Of a stretch of 64,000 nt of DNA, positions 33,701 through 46,535 are shown piece by piece. The DNA is taken from contig JADNRY010000007.1 of the NCBI GenBank assembly GCA_015501585.1, positions 310,001-374,000 of the forward strand, read 5' to 3'. The translations under genes were made by a program, and so were the position numbers. Below the pieces are notes generated by a model. That model was given only the letters and a program-made list of their open reading frames with translations. It was not told the DNA's origin and did no database searches. Each line of letters starts with the position of its first letter. Positions within the stretch are counted from its first letter, which is position 1. The DNA comes from Rhodocollybia butyracea (Eukaryota > Basidiomycota > Agaricomycetes > Agaricales > Omphalotaceae).

Positions 33701-34201
33701 GTTTTCGCTGTACCGGAACCAAACGTGCCAGAGCTGAGGATCTGAAATGAAAATCAAGTCAGCTATTGCCATCAAACACGTTGTTAATACTCACTTTCTT
33801 CACAGATGTTGAGCCATTCGCCTTTCCAACAGGTGGCTTTGCAGAAGATGTCGCCTTCGGTTTGCCTGCTGCAGTTATCTCGTTTTCCGTTGATTTGGGA
33901 GCTTCTGTAGGAACACCTGTGGATGACGGGACTGGTACAGGAATCTCTTCTACAGCAGCCTGAGGAATAACATCTGGGTGACCTGAACCATTCTCCGTAG
34001 ACTTTTCTATCAATTTTTCAGATGGTTCAGACATCACGCTATCCGCAAGAGCTAAAAAGCATAACAGTCCATGAAGAGGCCTCGTGTTTTCAGTCGTCAT
34101 TACTCACCTTCTGAAGCTGTGTCTACCTGACCCGAAATTCCGGCCACGAAGTCAAGGTCCTTGTCGGATGAAGCCGTGCTCTGCACATCAGCTTCAGACA
34201 T
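30743..34201 (-). CDS. Long coiled-coil protein with Ser/Ala/Pro-rich head
   Basis: Eight exons (34201-34108, 34051-33795, 33741-33163, 33109-32858, 32805-32020, 31968-31882, 31821-30950, 30809-30743) give 997 residues. The first 310 are Thr/Ser/Ala/Lys/Pro-rich and basic (many KPA/TKPP repeats), like microtubule- or actin-binding disordered heads; that is inference. From about residue 310 to the end it is almost continuous heptad coiled coil. The last intron (30810-30949) is 140 nt, unusually long here. If it is retained, translation continues to a stop at 30871 and the protein ends in a hydrophobic segment (GFVGSMIALVVVYATFV) instead of KLKDEQAATA, giving 1001 residues. I do not recognise an orthologue; the role could be cytoskeletal or organelle tethering. 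Confidence 0.8.
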
Positions 34202-34384
34202 TATAGAAGATAAATACTAAGGAGAAAATGAAGAAAGTGTCACAACTTCGTGCGAAATCACGCACGCGCCGGCCGACCGACGCGCTTTGAACGCGAAAAA
34301 CAAAGTTGATTCCGAGCAAGTAACAACAAAGTAACAATGATTTTTACAAAATAACAGATAATTTGGGATAAAATTTATCGAGGT

Positions 34385-35464
34385 TCAAATCAACGTAGCG
34401 TACAAGTTGAGAGCATTCAAAGCAGGCTCTGCGAGCGAATTGTGGTTGTACGACAAACAGGTTACTCCACCAGGTTCAACATTGAAGTGTGTGCCCAAGC
34501 TGGAGAGAGAAAATCAGTACGTTGGTAACTTTGAAAAGGCCAAGTTTTAATTACTGTAATGGAAAATTAATCCATCTTGAAATCAGGACGCGACTGTGTT
34601 ATGGCTTATTAGCAGAGTATATGCCAGTAAGAACAAAATACTTTACGAAAGATGACCATGAGCGACGATGAGTACGTCTCGTGTGTTTAAACCCTGTTCA
34701 TGATACTGCTTATGGTATTCTCGGACCTAATGAGCAGGTTAAAAGTCAACCTGCGATTGACCCAACGCGGCTGAACACATACTTTAGCTATGACGCCATC
34801 TACTCGCTTTTCCATTTCTTCCACAGATTCTCCTCCAGGACAACTGAGGGCAGGGAAAATGAACACAGGCTGCAGAAGGCTCTTTGGTCACATACCCATG
34901 ATGCCAAATGTCCCAATCTGCGCGCCTTTCTTTGATTTCAGACGATAACAGTCCTTCATATTCTCCTGTACGTTGTGAGTGGTCGAATTTGAGTTCAATG
35001 TTACAACGGTATGCAAGACCGACCATAGTCCCATTCGCGAGCATCTTCGGTCAGAATATGATGTGGAGTCTCAACGTGAGCAAAAAGAAGATGGAACGTT
35101 TTATGGGCACGCTGGCGAGGGGAAACAAAGACAGTGCAGAGATTTTTGGGATCGATAGGTTCTACGTTGCAATGAGAATCAAGAATTGAGGGTGATTGAT
35201 TAACAGCATACTTCCTTCGCCAACAAGGATGGGAGCTTTCTCTTTGATTTGCTGCTCTCCCCTGGCGGTCAATGGAATATCAGTGCGACCAGTCTAGGGA
35301 GACGTTAATGCATATAGATCAAGTTGATAAGACGAAATGCGAACGTGACGTCCGTTCAAAGACCACTTGTAGAGAGTCAATCACTATTATGCGCGTGCAA
35401 GGGAAGCTTATACCTCAGTCTCGCCGTGTCTAATAACCCAGAGCCTAGGCATAGGACGAGGCAT
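34385..35464 (-). CDS. SHB17: Histidine phosphatase, SHB17-type sugar bisphosphatase
   Basis: Nine exons: 35464-35414, 35365-35345, 35293-35212, 35161-35024, 34965-34896, 34843-34783, 34726-34647, 34593-34555, 34499-34385; 218 residues. It carries the histidine phosphatase signature LWVIRHGETEWSLNGRHTG with the phospho-accepting His13, the phosphate pocket VSPRQRAHKT, acid residues in EDAREWDYG, and the second catalytic site LIVAHGHLSRV. Yeast Shb17 dephosphorylates sedoheptulose-1,7-bisphosphate and feeds ribose synthesis; assignment within the phosphoglycerate-mutase-like superfamily is by overall similarity. Exons of 21, 39 and 51 nt interrupt the catalytic core. It is divergent from VPS18, with 320 bp between the starts. 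Confidence 0.9.
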
Positions 35465-35784
35465 GATGGGATCGATAGTCTGAGCGAATGATTTGGAATT
35501 GATAACGGCTATGCGGGATGTCAAACCTCAGCTGGTTTAAATCCTTTCCTAGACTAATAGCGTGATAAGCACTAATACACGCAACCCGTTGCAAGCCGAA
35601 AGTTATCTAGGTGAGAAACGTTTATTTGTGGAATCATGAGTACTGGTGAGGATGAACTGGAGTGATATCGGATCTACACAGCTCTACAACTTGAGGCCAG
35701 AGTGAAGAAAATCGTGAATACTGATACTAATAGAAGTGTTTGACGTAAAACAACGGGCGCTAATTTACGTTCTTGACTTCGCTC
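35465..35784. other. Divergent promoter region SHB17 / VPS18
   Basis: This intergenic stretch carries both promoters. No coding frame or structured RNA was recognised. Confidence 0.45.
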
Positions 35785-38700
35785 ATGTTCGATGAATGTA
35801 TGCCTGGATAACTTTTGTTTTTTCCCTGTTGTTGACTGTTTTATAGACGTTGAACATTCCACTGCTGCTCCTCTTAATCATGGACCATCGTTACAAAGCC
35901 GCGGGTTGCAGTATGAGGGATTTGAACCTGCTCAACCAGAGGATGCTCTTGACCAAGATCCAGTGCGTGAATTCATATATCGTTCGAAATTTGTTCGATA
36001 TCTTGTTTAGCAGGACACTGTTGAGGCAGGAGCTCCCCAGGCTCCAATATTCGACCTTGGTCAAGTCCAATGTGCTATCAATGCTCCTCTCGTTTCCCTC
36101 GTCGTCTGCTCGGACATGCTTGTCATGGGTCTCGCATCCAACGTTCTAATATTAATTGAGCTAGCCCATGCAACACAAGTTACTCGAATACCGATCCCTG
36201 TTAAACAGAACGAGATGACGTTGTACAAACTGTTCATGGACCCGTCCGGAAGACACATCATCATTACTTCTACACAAGGGCAGAATTGGTATCTGTACAG
36301 AACATGGAAGAAACCACGCCAGCTGAAAACATTCAATAAACTCGTTATAGAGAGTATTGGATGGAACAAAGCAGCAATGCTATCGAATTCTCAGCCCACG
36401 TCGACGCGTGAAATACTCATCGGAGCCCGGAATGGGACAATCTACGAAGCCATGCTCAATGCTGAAGAGGACTTTTTCAAGTCTCAGGAACGATACCTCC
36501 AACCCGTCTTCTCTTTACCCGAGCTTCATCCCATAACTGGTGTCAAATACGACGTCTTCCCTCCATCAGACCCGAGAAGGGCACTGGTTGTGGTCACCAC
36601 CCCTTCGCGAATCTATCAGTTTGTCGGTGCTCCTGACCGCAGGGCTGACGAAAGTGGCCGCATATTTACGTCACTATTCGCCGCGTATAGGGCTACAGTT
36701 CCCAAAATCCTTGAACTTCCTGGTGACACGCAGCATTCTGAGCTACATTATTACACGTCGAATCCGGATCAGGCGCTGTCGCTACCAAGGTCGCTTGCAT
36801 GGATGACTGGTGAGCGTTGAGCAGATATTCCTATTTCGTACTAATATATCTACAGCTCCCGGTATATATCATGGAAACTTCAACTTTGAGAGTACTACGG
36901 ATGACTTTATCGATGCCGCTGATGTTCTACACTACAGCACATCTGGAGATGCATCAGAGCTCCCGGTTTCGATTGCTCTAACTGATTTCCATTATGTCAT
37001 TCTATACAAAGACCGTATCGCTGGGGTATGCCATTTGAACGACAAGTTGGCATATGAAGAACCTCTTCCACTAGTAAGCATCTGTGAATTTGGTTGTCAT
37101 ACGCGAAGGTAATATCTTTGATAGAAACCTAGTGAAGAAGTACGGGGAATTACTGCTGATCCTATCCGAAAAACATACTGGGTCTACACCGACCAATCCA
37201 TCTTTGAATTACTGGTAGGTAATGAAGATAGAGATGTATGGAAAATTTACCTGGAACAAGGACAATTTGAGATTGCGCTCCGTTATGCCAAGGTAAATTC
37301 ATCTCCACTCGTCGTCGCTGTTCGACGGCTGAGTTAGCGCAGACGGCAAGCCAACGCAATCGAGTATTGGCTGCCCAAGCAAATGCTTTTTTTTCAGAAG
37401 GACATTTCTTCCAGGCTGCCCAATGTTATGCTCAGTGCTCAGTGTCCTTCGAAGAGGTCGTGCTTAAATTCCTGGACGTCAACGAAAGAGACGCCTTACG
37501 GTCATACCTTATCTCTCGACTGGAGAGGACCAAAAAGAGTGATATTACCCAGCGGATGATGTTGGCTACATGGCTAGTGGAATTCTATCTCAGCAAATGC
37601 AACGAATTGGACGATATGGTTGCATCTGAATCAGTATTGCATGACGTCGGGAACCTACAAGCGGAGCGTTCTATTCTTGAGGACGACCTCCGACACTTTT
37701 TCGAAACGTACAAGGTGAGGGATTTTTCGTGGGTGTGGAGAGTTTGACTGAACAGGTTCCAGGGCAACCTTGACCCGAAGACGACATATGAACTTATACA
37801 AGGTCATGGCAGGACAGATATGTACCTTCATTACGCCAGTGCCATTGGTGACTCTGAACGAGTCGTAGAACACTGGATAATGGAGGAGGACTGGTCCCAG
37901 GCAATTGATGCGCTCAACCGACAGGTGAGGACGACTTGACTGATTCTAAGAATCACTGAATGGTAAATGTATATAACAGTCAGACCTTGATTTGTACTAC
38001 CGTTTCGGTGCAGTCCTCTTACGACAGGCTCCGAAAGAGACAGTTGATTCGTGGCTGAAACAGCCCACGCTGGATCCAATGCGCCTCATCCCGTCTTTAC
38101 TACAGCTTCAACATGCTCCTCGCGATCCTCTTTCACCAAATCAAGCCATTCGATATCTCAATCACGTCGTTTTTGACCAACAGAACACCTCTCCTACTAT
38201 CCACAACCTCCTCATCACATTCTACATCATGCCTTCCTCCGCTCCATCTACTTCACTACCTACTTCGGACGACGGTCCAATACTCCGATTTCTGTCGACA
38301 GCCCCTCAGATCCTATCAGCGGCAAGCCCTTCTACGACTTGGATTATGCACTGCGTTTGTGCAAGCAGACGGGGCGAACACAACCATGTGTGCATATTTA
38401 TTCCAAGATGGGCCTGTACGAAAACAGTGTTGATTTGGCGTTAGAGAAAGGAGATTTGGAGCTGGCCAAGATCAACGCGGAGATGCCTGAAGATGATCAG
38501 CCCTTGAGGAAAAAATTGTGGCTCAAGATTGCGCGCTATGTCGTCCAAGACAAGAAAGACATCAAAACGTGGGTGATTTTTCACTCTTTTGGATGATCAA
38601 GTTTTGACTCGGCCACAGTGCTATGCGCTTTTTGGAAAATACAGATCTCTTAAAAATTGAAGATATTCTGCCATTCTTCCCTGACTTCGTCGTGATTGAT

Positions 38701-39508
38701 GACTTCAAGGAGGAGATTGCACATGCCTTGGAGGGTTATTCATCCCATATAGATGCGCTGAGGAACGAGATGGACGACGCGACCAAGACAGCAGAGTCCA
38801 TCAAACAGGATATCAACGCTCTCCGGAATCGATTTGTCACAATAGACGCAGGCGATACCTGTTCAGTCTGTTCGCATCTACTTTTGACAAGACAGTTCTA
38901 CGTCTTTCCTTGTAGACACGATTTTCATGCAGATTGTCTTATTGGCTTGGTAAGTGGTTCTCAAAACTAACATAGCCTACCGACTGACATCGAGATTGTA
39001 GGCCAAAGAGTACATGCCAGCTCATTCACTACGTCGGATGCTAGCGTTGCAGACAGAACTGATGAAGGGTGCCGGGACGCCCATAAGTAGTGCGATTATC
39101 ACGGGTCCTGCTTCTCTTCCTCCCAGTGCGGTTGCTGTACAACCACAAGGACGGCAAAATCATACACAGCGCACTCTCCTGTCTGCTAATTTCACTAGCC
39201 CGCTTCAAAATGGTACTCGAGCGGCGAATTTACTCGGTCGTAATCTGCTTTCTGCCGGAGACAAGATACGAGATTTGATTGTTCCCGACGCGCTCGCTGC
39301 TTTGGTGACAGCGCCGACGTGGATACCAGGTATTGGAGGTGGTAGGAGGATCGGAAACGATACGGACGGGGGGAAGAAGGTAGAGAAGCTCAGAGCTGAG
39401 CTGGATGATCTCTTGGCAAGCAGCTGTCCACTGTGTGAGAGCGTCGTGGTGGGATTGGATAAGCCATTTATAACCGAGGGTGAAGTGGATACTACATGGA
39501 CGTTGTAG
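35785..39508 (+). CDS. VPS18: Vacuolar sorting protein Vps18/Pep3, with frame break
   Basis: Ten exons: 35785-35797, 35847-35962, 36011-36809, 36856-37073, 37125-37292, 37343-37714, 37763-37924, 37980-38568, 38619-38949, 39002-39508; about 1091 residues if one missing base is allowed. The N-terminal half is a beta-propeller, the middle is alpha-solenoid (clathrin-heavy-chain-like repeats), and the C-terminus is a RING-type zinc site (CSVCSHLLL, FYVFPCRHDFHADCL, later CPLCE). Vps18 is a core subunit of the HOPS and CORVET tethering complexes of the vacuole and endosome. In exon 8 the frame breaks at the C4 run 38302-38305: RFLSTAP is in one frame and SDPISGKPFYDLDYALRLC in the next. One extra C restores it; no acceptable intron can. 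This is probably a sequencing or assembly error, otherwise a null allele. Confidence 0.93.
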
Positions 39509-39579
39509 AAGGTATATAATCTTAATACATGCATTCGTACGGAACAGAACTTTGGAAGGTGGAGTTAACATTGATTTTT

Positions 39580-40089
39580 TCAACCATTGATCTTTTTTGA
39601 ACGGCCGGCTTTTCTACGTAGTCTTGCAGCTTTACGTGCTCCCATCTATTCAGAATGAGTGTCAGAAGATGGATTAATGACGTTTAACGCACCTTGGCCT
39701 TGTCCTCTTCAAGCCTCCTTTTCTCTTCCGCAGCTTTTCTTCTTTCCAGTGTCACCTCCCTGCGCCTAAGATACTATGAGATACATTAACGCGAATTGAT
39801 TAGATGGTCAACACACCTAGTAGCTTCTGCTGCCTTTTCATCCTTCATTTCCTTCTCGAGCTTTTTGATAGCAAGTGATTTCTTGGTCTGCTCCATGCGA
39901 GCTTCCCAATTTCTTGTTTTTACACCATCGGGCAAATGCGACCGTCTGTGAAAAATGTAGTGTCAGTTTGAGGTCGTTTTCTCCGTATTTTGTAGCTTAC
40001 ACTGTAGCAGATTTCGCGATCTTCCAGGACTTTCCAGAAACTCTGCCATTGGAAGAAGAAGTCAAATGTAACAGTTCAGTGTCGGCCAT
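39580..40089 (-). CDS. CGR1: rRNA-processing protein Cgr1
   Basis: Four exons (40089-40001, 39945-39817, 39765-39693, 39645-39580) give 118 residues, the usual Cgr1 length. The pattern is SGKSWK near the N-terminus, TRNWEARMEQTKK, then a long basic/acidic helix (KKLEKEMKDEKAAEATRRR, AAEEKRRLEEDKAK) and a basic end LRRKAGRSKK. Cgr1 (CCDC86 in animals) acts in the nucleolus in 60S ribosomal subunit assembly. It converges with VPS18, with 71 bp between stops. Confidence 0.9.
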
Positions 40090-40432
40090 AAGTATTAATA
40101 AGCGCTGATATTTTTTCTAGTTGATAGACGCCCTGCTTCTTACGTTTGTCGGTGCTACGATGCGTAACCTTGCGTAACGGAGGAAAGCGGACCCGCATGC
40201 GCATGAATACCGTAAAAGTAGGGACATCAAAGTAATATACAAACATTCACGCTGTCCCGCGAACGAAAATCAGCGAGATACTCGGCTGAATCAGTTCATC
40301 GCTATATCTGAAATTGTTGCTGTCAAAAAGACTATACATAGAGTGTATGCATGACTCTATGAGAAATATCATTTCGAAAAAAAACTCGGTTGGATTTGTT
40401 CTCTGTTCTGTACCATCATTTCTCCGCACGCC
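40090..40432. other. Divergent promoter region CGR1 / Ser-Pro-rich protein
   Basis: Upstream space of two divergent genes. It includes the near-palindromic GCATGCGCATG at 40195-40205. No coding frame is supported. Confidence 0.45.
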
Positions 40433-42811
40433 ATGTTGCGGTCCCCAGGACCAAATTCCTCAGACCCTCATGACGCACATCTAAAGCATCTTCTGGACCA
40501 ACGAGCCACCCGTGCAGACGTTCATTCTCGCGTTCCTTCGCTTTCCGAATTTTCCGATACGCCTTCGCTATATAGTCATGCCTATTTTTCGCCCCAGCCT
40601 GCTCATTTCCCCAAAGACATGTCCAGTAATTTCGCTTCTCCTGTTCGTTCTGACCGTGACAGATTTAACGACCTCGCGGTTAGTATGTTAGAGATGGACG
40701 ACGAACCGCGATCTTCGTGCTCTTCTAACGACTATGATGATATTGACGAAGGCGACCAGAGCACGGCTGAGCATGCTCCCGAAGAAGATGATGAACTTGC
40801 AATGCCTCGCATGAGTCTTCTTGGTCCCAAGATGCGTTTCCATTCCAAAGCCCCATGGGAAATGGACAGTGCCCCGTTGCAGGAAGAAGACTCAGATGGT
40901 GATAATCACTCTGTCTTGTCGTCCTCTCGCGGTAAAGGTGGTTCGGCTCGTCACTTCCGGTTTGGTACTTCCAAAGCTGGCAGGTCTAGTAGGGAGTCTA
41001 GCAGGTCACGGCGGATGGCGAAAAAGTCATTTGACAATGACACTACGTCTTCTCAAACTTCATATGGACGGAATGCTATTCAGTAAGTCTTGATTGACAC
41101 CGTCTGCTCCTAGTTTGCTAATGGGCGTTACAGGTCTTTGGCACAGGCCAGTCTGTCTTCGACTTCTCTAGCCACTGGCGGTAATCGTCGAATGTTCTCG
41201 TCTGTCCGCGTACGATCAGTTTCCCCGTCTTCTCCTCGTTTCTCTCCTAGTCCAAAATCACCCGTATTCTTTAATGAGAGACCCACCGCCACTCGCAGCT
41301 CCAGTGGAGACTCTGAATCACGCCCGTCATTTGCCTATTCAGTCGAGGACACTCATCCGTATGCTCGATCAAGTACCGTCGCACAGGAATCCTACCCTCG
41401 ACCTATACCCAAAGTCCCCATGTTTTCTGCTATTCCTCGTAGTGAGACGGCCTCTACGCTCACCGAGTCGAATGCCTCCGTAAAGCATCCAAATTTAGAG
41501 TCTGAACCGCACATTCCACGGATACAGGCATTTGGCAAAGAGATCTCTTCCCCCGTTTCTATTCGCAGCAGTGTTCTTCCCGGAGATAGTGACCTGATAC
41601 CACCTCGAATGGGAAATCTGGCTGGCTGGCCTGAGCGAGCAGCTTCACCTTCCTTTAATCTCATATCACTAGAAGAAGCACGAGCCCAGAGAACTCGTAG
41701 TAATACCACCGTGAATCCGAGTGCTCTTTCTGCGACAAATTTTCCAAGCACAGAGGGCCCAGGCGAGCAGAGTCCTCCTATCCATGGCGTTACCTTGAGA
41801 GCTCGAGCTCGGTCAATTAGTGCAGGTGCTAGAGCGAAGCAGGCGCTAACCAGCATTGTGGGAAATACCCCACCAAAGCCCGAGCGCCGTGGCTCAGAGC
41901 CCGCATTTGTGGTAAACTCGCCTAATGATGGGAAAGGTCTGAAGCACAAGAAAAGTGGCTTCATGAGGCTTTTCAATGGCGGACGAGACGAGAAATTTCC
42001 ACCACCACCAGTACCATCATTATCAGAAGGTTTCGCTGCCTTCAATGCTCAGCAATCTTCTACACCAAGAGGCATGAAGATTGGCCGAATACCTGCTCCC
42101 CAGGTCTCGCCTTCCATGCTCGAGCAACGTACACTTGACGAAGAAACCAAGACTTTGTCACCACAGCCAGTATCTAGTCCAAAGCGCACGCCCCCTCCCT
42201 TGAGTCTTGTAGGCTCATCACATGTTACCGGGCCTCCTCGACCCAAATTCCTTGGTGATGCCGCACAGAGTGCACCGCCGCAAGTAACCGAATTCCCATC
42301 GCTCAAGTTACGACCCATCTCCACCGTATTCAGTGCTCACTTTGGTGATCACATCCTTCCATCTCTCTCAGATGATGAACCGGATACGCCAAGTTCATTG
42401 CAGAGTCCATCTGCCGCGTTATCTCCAGTCACTCCCGGTCCTTATAATCGTCCTGACCAAATGTCCAATCATAAGAGCTCGGCAACGACAGGTACTGGTC
42501 CTGCGATTGTGGAAGATCAGTCGGCAGTTATTCGAGCTCTGCAGGATCAGATTGTGACCGCTAAGCGTGCCTGGCAACAGCAGATATGGGAGCTGGAAGG
42601 TCAAGTCAGAGATCTCAAGGCCGAAGTGGAAGATTTACGCAGTGCTGGGAATGAACAAGGATATTGCGAGCGCTGTGGGAGAGGGAGCATGAGCTCGCGT
42701 GAAAGTTCTGGTGGCAGCGATGAAGAGAAGGATAGGAAGTCAAGTAGCGTAGTCCACAGACCGAGAGTAAGGACAGGAACAGGTCAGTCTCGATTTGGCA
42801 GCGCCGTTTAA
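40433..42811 (+). CDS. Ser/Pro-rich disordered protein with C-terminal coiled coil
   Basis: Two exons (40433-41082, 41134-42811) give 775 residues. Almost all of it is Ser/Pro/Arg/Thr-rich and predicted disordered, with many SP and RSxS sites that suit phosphorylation. There is an acidic patch near residues 85-125. Near the C-terminus a helix (LQDQIVTAKRAWQQQIWELE) forms a short coiled coil that ends in an isolated cysteine pair, GYCERCGRGS. The ending of coil plus CxxC followed by a Ser-rich basic tail is the only structured element I see. I do not recognise a named family. The stop is clear, and the single intron is well supported by phase. Confidence 0.8.
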
Positions 42812-43471
42812 TTCTGCTGCATGATCTGTTTCTTTCCTTTTCATCCACTCATTTTTCCCTTCGTCCAACTCTTTAAATGTCTTTCATTCATATGTTTATC
42901 TTTTAAATCATTTTGTACCGTAACCTCCACAATCCTTCCGGTGTCTGCCTTTATTCTCCTAGTAATTATCTCTCAAGTACTTATCATTATTCGTGAGGCC
43001 ATTATACATAATCATTCCCCATACATTCCTTTGTTGTTGTTTCTTGGTTATAACTGTGCTCATGTGTTGCATAGAGTTGTGTTCTTTCTGTATTATCATT
43101 CTATCCTCTCGTTTTGTACGCCGTACGGTGCATGCTTATTTCGCAATTATTTCGGAAATCGAAAATCATAGCTTGTCTTTTCTACTGGAGGTTCTTGGTT
43201 TTTCTTGTCTCACGCCATTACTCAATCTATATCTTCTGGATGCCAACAACGTTCGTTCACTTTCAGTGTTCTGCTGTAAGACCTCTTCCTCAGCCCGCAA
43301 ATCTACGACTTGAAGATCACTTACCATAACTTGGCGATTCTAATCATTCTAGCAATCAAGTACAGCACCGAAGGTCAATGCACGTGGTTCGTATTTCTCG
43401 CTTTGGCCAGCCTTTTTTAGTGAGACATACATGGGGATAATAATTTGTACAATCCATATCAGCGAGGAGGT
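42812..43471. other. Convergent 3' intergenic region, pyrimidine-rich
   Basis: T- and C-rich sequence between the stops of the Ser/Pro-rich gene and SEC39. Its open frames (for example 42821-43171) translate to Phe/Leu/Ser-rich nonsense expected from T-rich DNA. I see no gene here. Confidence 0.5.
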
Positions 43472-46400
43472 TTAAAGTGCCTCGTCCGCACCAATAAGCC
43501 ACCCAATGCCTTTTGAAAAGACCCTGGATGCTTGTGTTTGAACGTCATCATCACGTCTCCTGCTCCCACTCCGGGACCGTTCGTCACTCTGAGAAAGCTG
43601 AGAGTACTGTGACCGACCACGATGACCAACCGAAAATGGAAAGTTTGCCGCAACAGTATTGAAAGTCTTGCTCGCCAACGCCCTGGCGTCTGGCGTACTT
43701 AGCATTGGAGGCGAGGGCATTTGGAAATCCCGCAATCGTGATTGCAAAGACGCGGCAGTCTTGAGGGCGAATTTGGAATCTTTTCGGGTACTTTCTACCG
43801 CTCCAATGTGTCGCATAGTCAACCTCTCCTCCCGAGCTTTGAGGTCATCCTTCTCGAGCTTCCTCCAAGCTGTCAAGACATCATGAAGCTTATCAGCAGG
43901 GCATATCTCGATGGCACGCCCAAGTAAAAAAAGCTTCTTCTCCGTATCCTCAAACTCAGTTTGGCGACCCAGCTGGAAGCATGCAACCCAACAGACTTCA
44001 CTGGCCTCCGAAACTTGAGGGACATCCAAACTCATCATTGTCGCTCGTAGGTTAAGCACAGTATCGATCATTCGCTGGCAATTTTCATATGCCCGAGTAA
44101 AATCCTCGGCCTGCAATGCAGTGTCTGCCAGCATAGCGAGTGCTTTCACTTCAGCGACAACATCTTCCCTGAAGCCAAGTTTGTATACCAAGTCTAGAAT
44201 GACTTCGGTATGTTTGTAGGCATCCACGTTGTTGGAGAGAACGAGTGATACCAACGACAAACGATCCTTGGTAAGCCTGATTTCTATCGGGGATATTGGG
44301 ATCCCAGGTCGCGACATGACGTTGAACGAAGACAGACGCGAGGTGGCTTCGATGAATTCTTTCGCTTTAGTTAGTCGATCAGATACGGGTGGGACGTCAA
44401 GGCTGAACACGAATTAGCAAATAAAATTGAACGTAAAGGAGAGTAAATACCATTCGTAAGCCAGTTTCATTTCGCCGAATTTGTAGTTTCCTGTACTTGC
44501 ATTGTCGTAAAATTCATGTGAGCAAGCAAGACATATGTCTTCGAGGATTTCGGGCTTGAGATCGAGTTGAGTAGAAGTCCGGAGCAGATTCTTCGCGACA
44601 TCGAATCCTGGGATACGGTAAGGCTGACGAATACGGAAATTGATAACGAAACTCACTGCCGGTACTAAGAAGCCCGCTGAAAAATATACGTACTATTTCA
44701 GCTCGAGGGAGGAGCCCGAAAGCACCTTTGATTCTGGTCTCTCCTGCAAGTTTCAACATGTCCTCAAGAAGCCACTCCCAGTCGTTCTGGGTACTGAGTT
44801 TGTCGTCAGAACCACCTGCTCTTCTGGCCATCCGATTTGCCCATGCTCTCTGTTCTGTAGCATCGTTACTGCTCTGCAAGAACCATCGCAAAGGAGCAGG
44901 TACGCTCCAACGAGAAAATATCTCTCCAGACTCAAGATGGACATCGAGTATATCGAGGGCTCGAGACAAGGAGGATAACGGTAGGGGTTTGAAGAACACG
45001 AGTAGATCAGAAGACGTTGCCCGCGGTCGACTCGTCGAAGGCGTGACGAAAGTACCGAGAGAAAGGATAGTCATATCGGCGGCCTCCTCCTCATCATCAT
45101 CTACAGGTATCTCCCATACTGGAAGGCATTCGAAAATGCTACTCATCGTCGCCCATTCATGAAGACTGTCACTTCCGTACAGACAAGCAAGTGCCAACCG
45201 AACCATATCGTCATCCTGCTTTATGATCCGTTGAACATGAGGTAAGGTAGGCTTAGAAGCCTCGAAGACAGACAAAAGCATTTCCAGGGGTGTATTGAGT
45301 ATGTAGTCGTGAATAAGTCGATCTGGGAGTTTGGGATCAGGCTTTCCGGCACGTTCAGCGCGGGACTCTAGAACGAACAGATAGGGTGTAACGAGATGGG
45401 TGATGTCATGAGGCAGGGACTCTGGCTTCGAATGGGCCAAGTACGCGCGAACAACAGCAGGAGGATCCATGGCGCGCCACCGAGCCAAAGTCCAGTCCTC
45501 AATGGGTTCTGGTCCACGAGGAGCATCATATACGAGTCTTGATAATAGACTGAGTTCTTCACCCAATTCATCAAGATGAGGTATATTTTGTGAAGCACCG
45601 TGTTGAATGAATGTAAGGGCTACGTCAATCATACCCGTGGACTCGATGATACCCTCGGTACGCTTTTGGTACCACTCGGAAAGTTCGTCGGCACTGAGAG
45701 GATTGTTATGGAGTTTTAGTGCGGAAGACGAGTCAAGTGTCACGTCTATACCCAACAGAGCCTCGGATGCCTGGATTGCAGAATGGACGGTAGAAAGCTC
45801 TGTGACGTCCTGCACAGATCTCTGTTCATTTGAGTCAACCGTCTTCTCGACGTTTGTGAGACTATCGCAGGCCGGAAGAAGGAAGTAATAAGATGTGGGG
45901 TTCGAATATGCAGGGATATGTTCCAATATGGTGAATCGGTATGGCCAGAGGTGTGCGCCATGTCGTTCAAAGAGTACCCGCAGGCCACCATACCATTTAT
46001 GTACGGCAAAAATGAGGGCTGAGGCTGTGAGGCTATTAGTGAGAAAGTCGGAAAGGGTTACTGGAGGAGGAGGAACTATGGTTTTGCGGGGCTCTGCATC
46101 TGTGTCTGTTTCCGCCCAAGGATCATCTTCCCATTCTGGGTCTACTTCTTTTTCTTCTTCTTCCAGCCCTTCTGGGGCTTCCCTGCATATTTCCACAAAA
46201 GTGTTCAACCGGGCCAGTCGCTTGAGTAAAACAGCTCGTACGTGACAGAGCTGCGCATCGACTGGTAACTCTTTGAAGTATTCAGTCATGGTGTCTGCTT
46301 CCTGTCTATCATGCAAAAGGTTTTTTACACGTTCCATTGCTGGCACAGTACGTTCAAGTCCTGCCTCCAGCAACGCCTTTTGAACTGACACGTCGTCCAC

Positions 46401-46535
46401 AAGCCTGTCGGTACATGCAGCAGAAACCCATAGGTCGTCTGGAATATTCTTTAACAATCCAACATCGTCTGCTGTAAGTTCTTCATCTGTGAGCTCTATC
46501 CAACGCGTGCAGGGATCCGAAGAAGGAGAAGGCAT
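43472..46535 (-). CDS. SEC39: Sec39-domain protein, ER tethering (Dsl1/NRZ complex)
   Basis: Three exons (46535-44657, 44607-44451, 44402-43472) give 988 residues. The Sec39 domain is recognised by VTLSDFLTNSLTASALIFAV, then HIPAYSNPTSYYFLLP, FFSGLLSTGRFDVAKNLLR and KLAYECLDVPP. Sec39 forms a helical scaffold of the ER Dsl1 complex, which tethers Golgi-derived COPI vesicles; the animal relative is NBAS. A C-terminal extension is Ser/Arg-rich (SRSGSRRRDDD). Few introns and a long first exon contrast with its neighbours. The ATG at 46535 starts a clean frame. Confidence 0.9.

Noticed and set aside
33260..33745. 161-codon plus-strand frame (Val/Ala/Gly-rich)
   Set aside because: It is the antisense shadow of the Ser/Ala/Pro-rich exon of the coiled-coil gene, whose splice structure and composition are clearly coding on the minus strand.
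38272..38307. A 35-nt intron to fix the VPS18 frame
   Set aside because: It would delete the conserved RFLSTAP helix and is below the minimum intron size seen here.
40195..40205. Near-palindromic GCATGCGCATG as a possible operator
   Set aside because: A single short copy in a divergent promoter is not enough evidence for a regulatory site.
42821..43329. Hydrophobic plus-strand frames suggesting small membrane proteins
   Set aside because: They arise from T-rich 3' intergenic DNA, overlap each other in different frames and have no homology or splice support.
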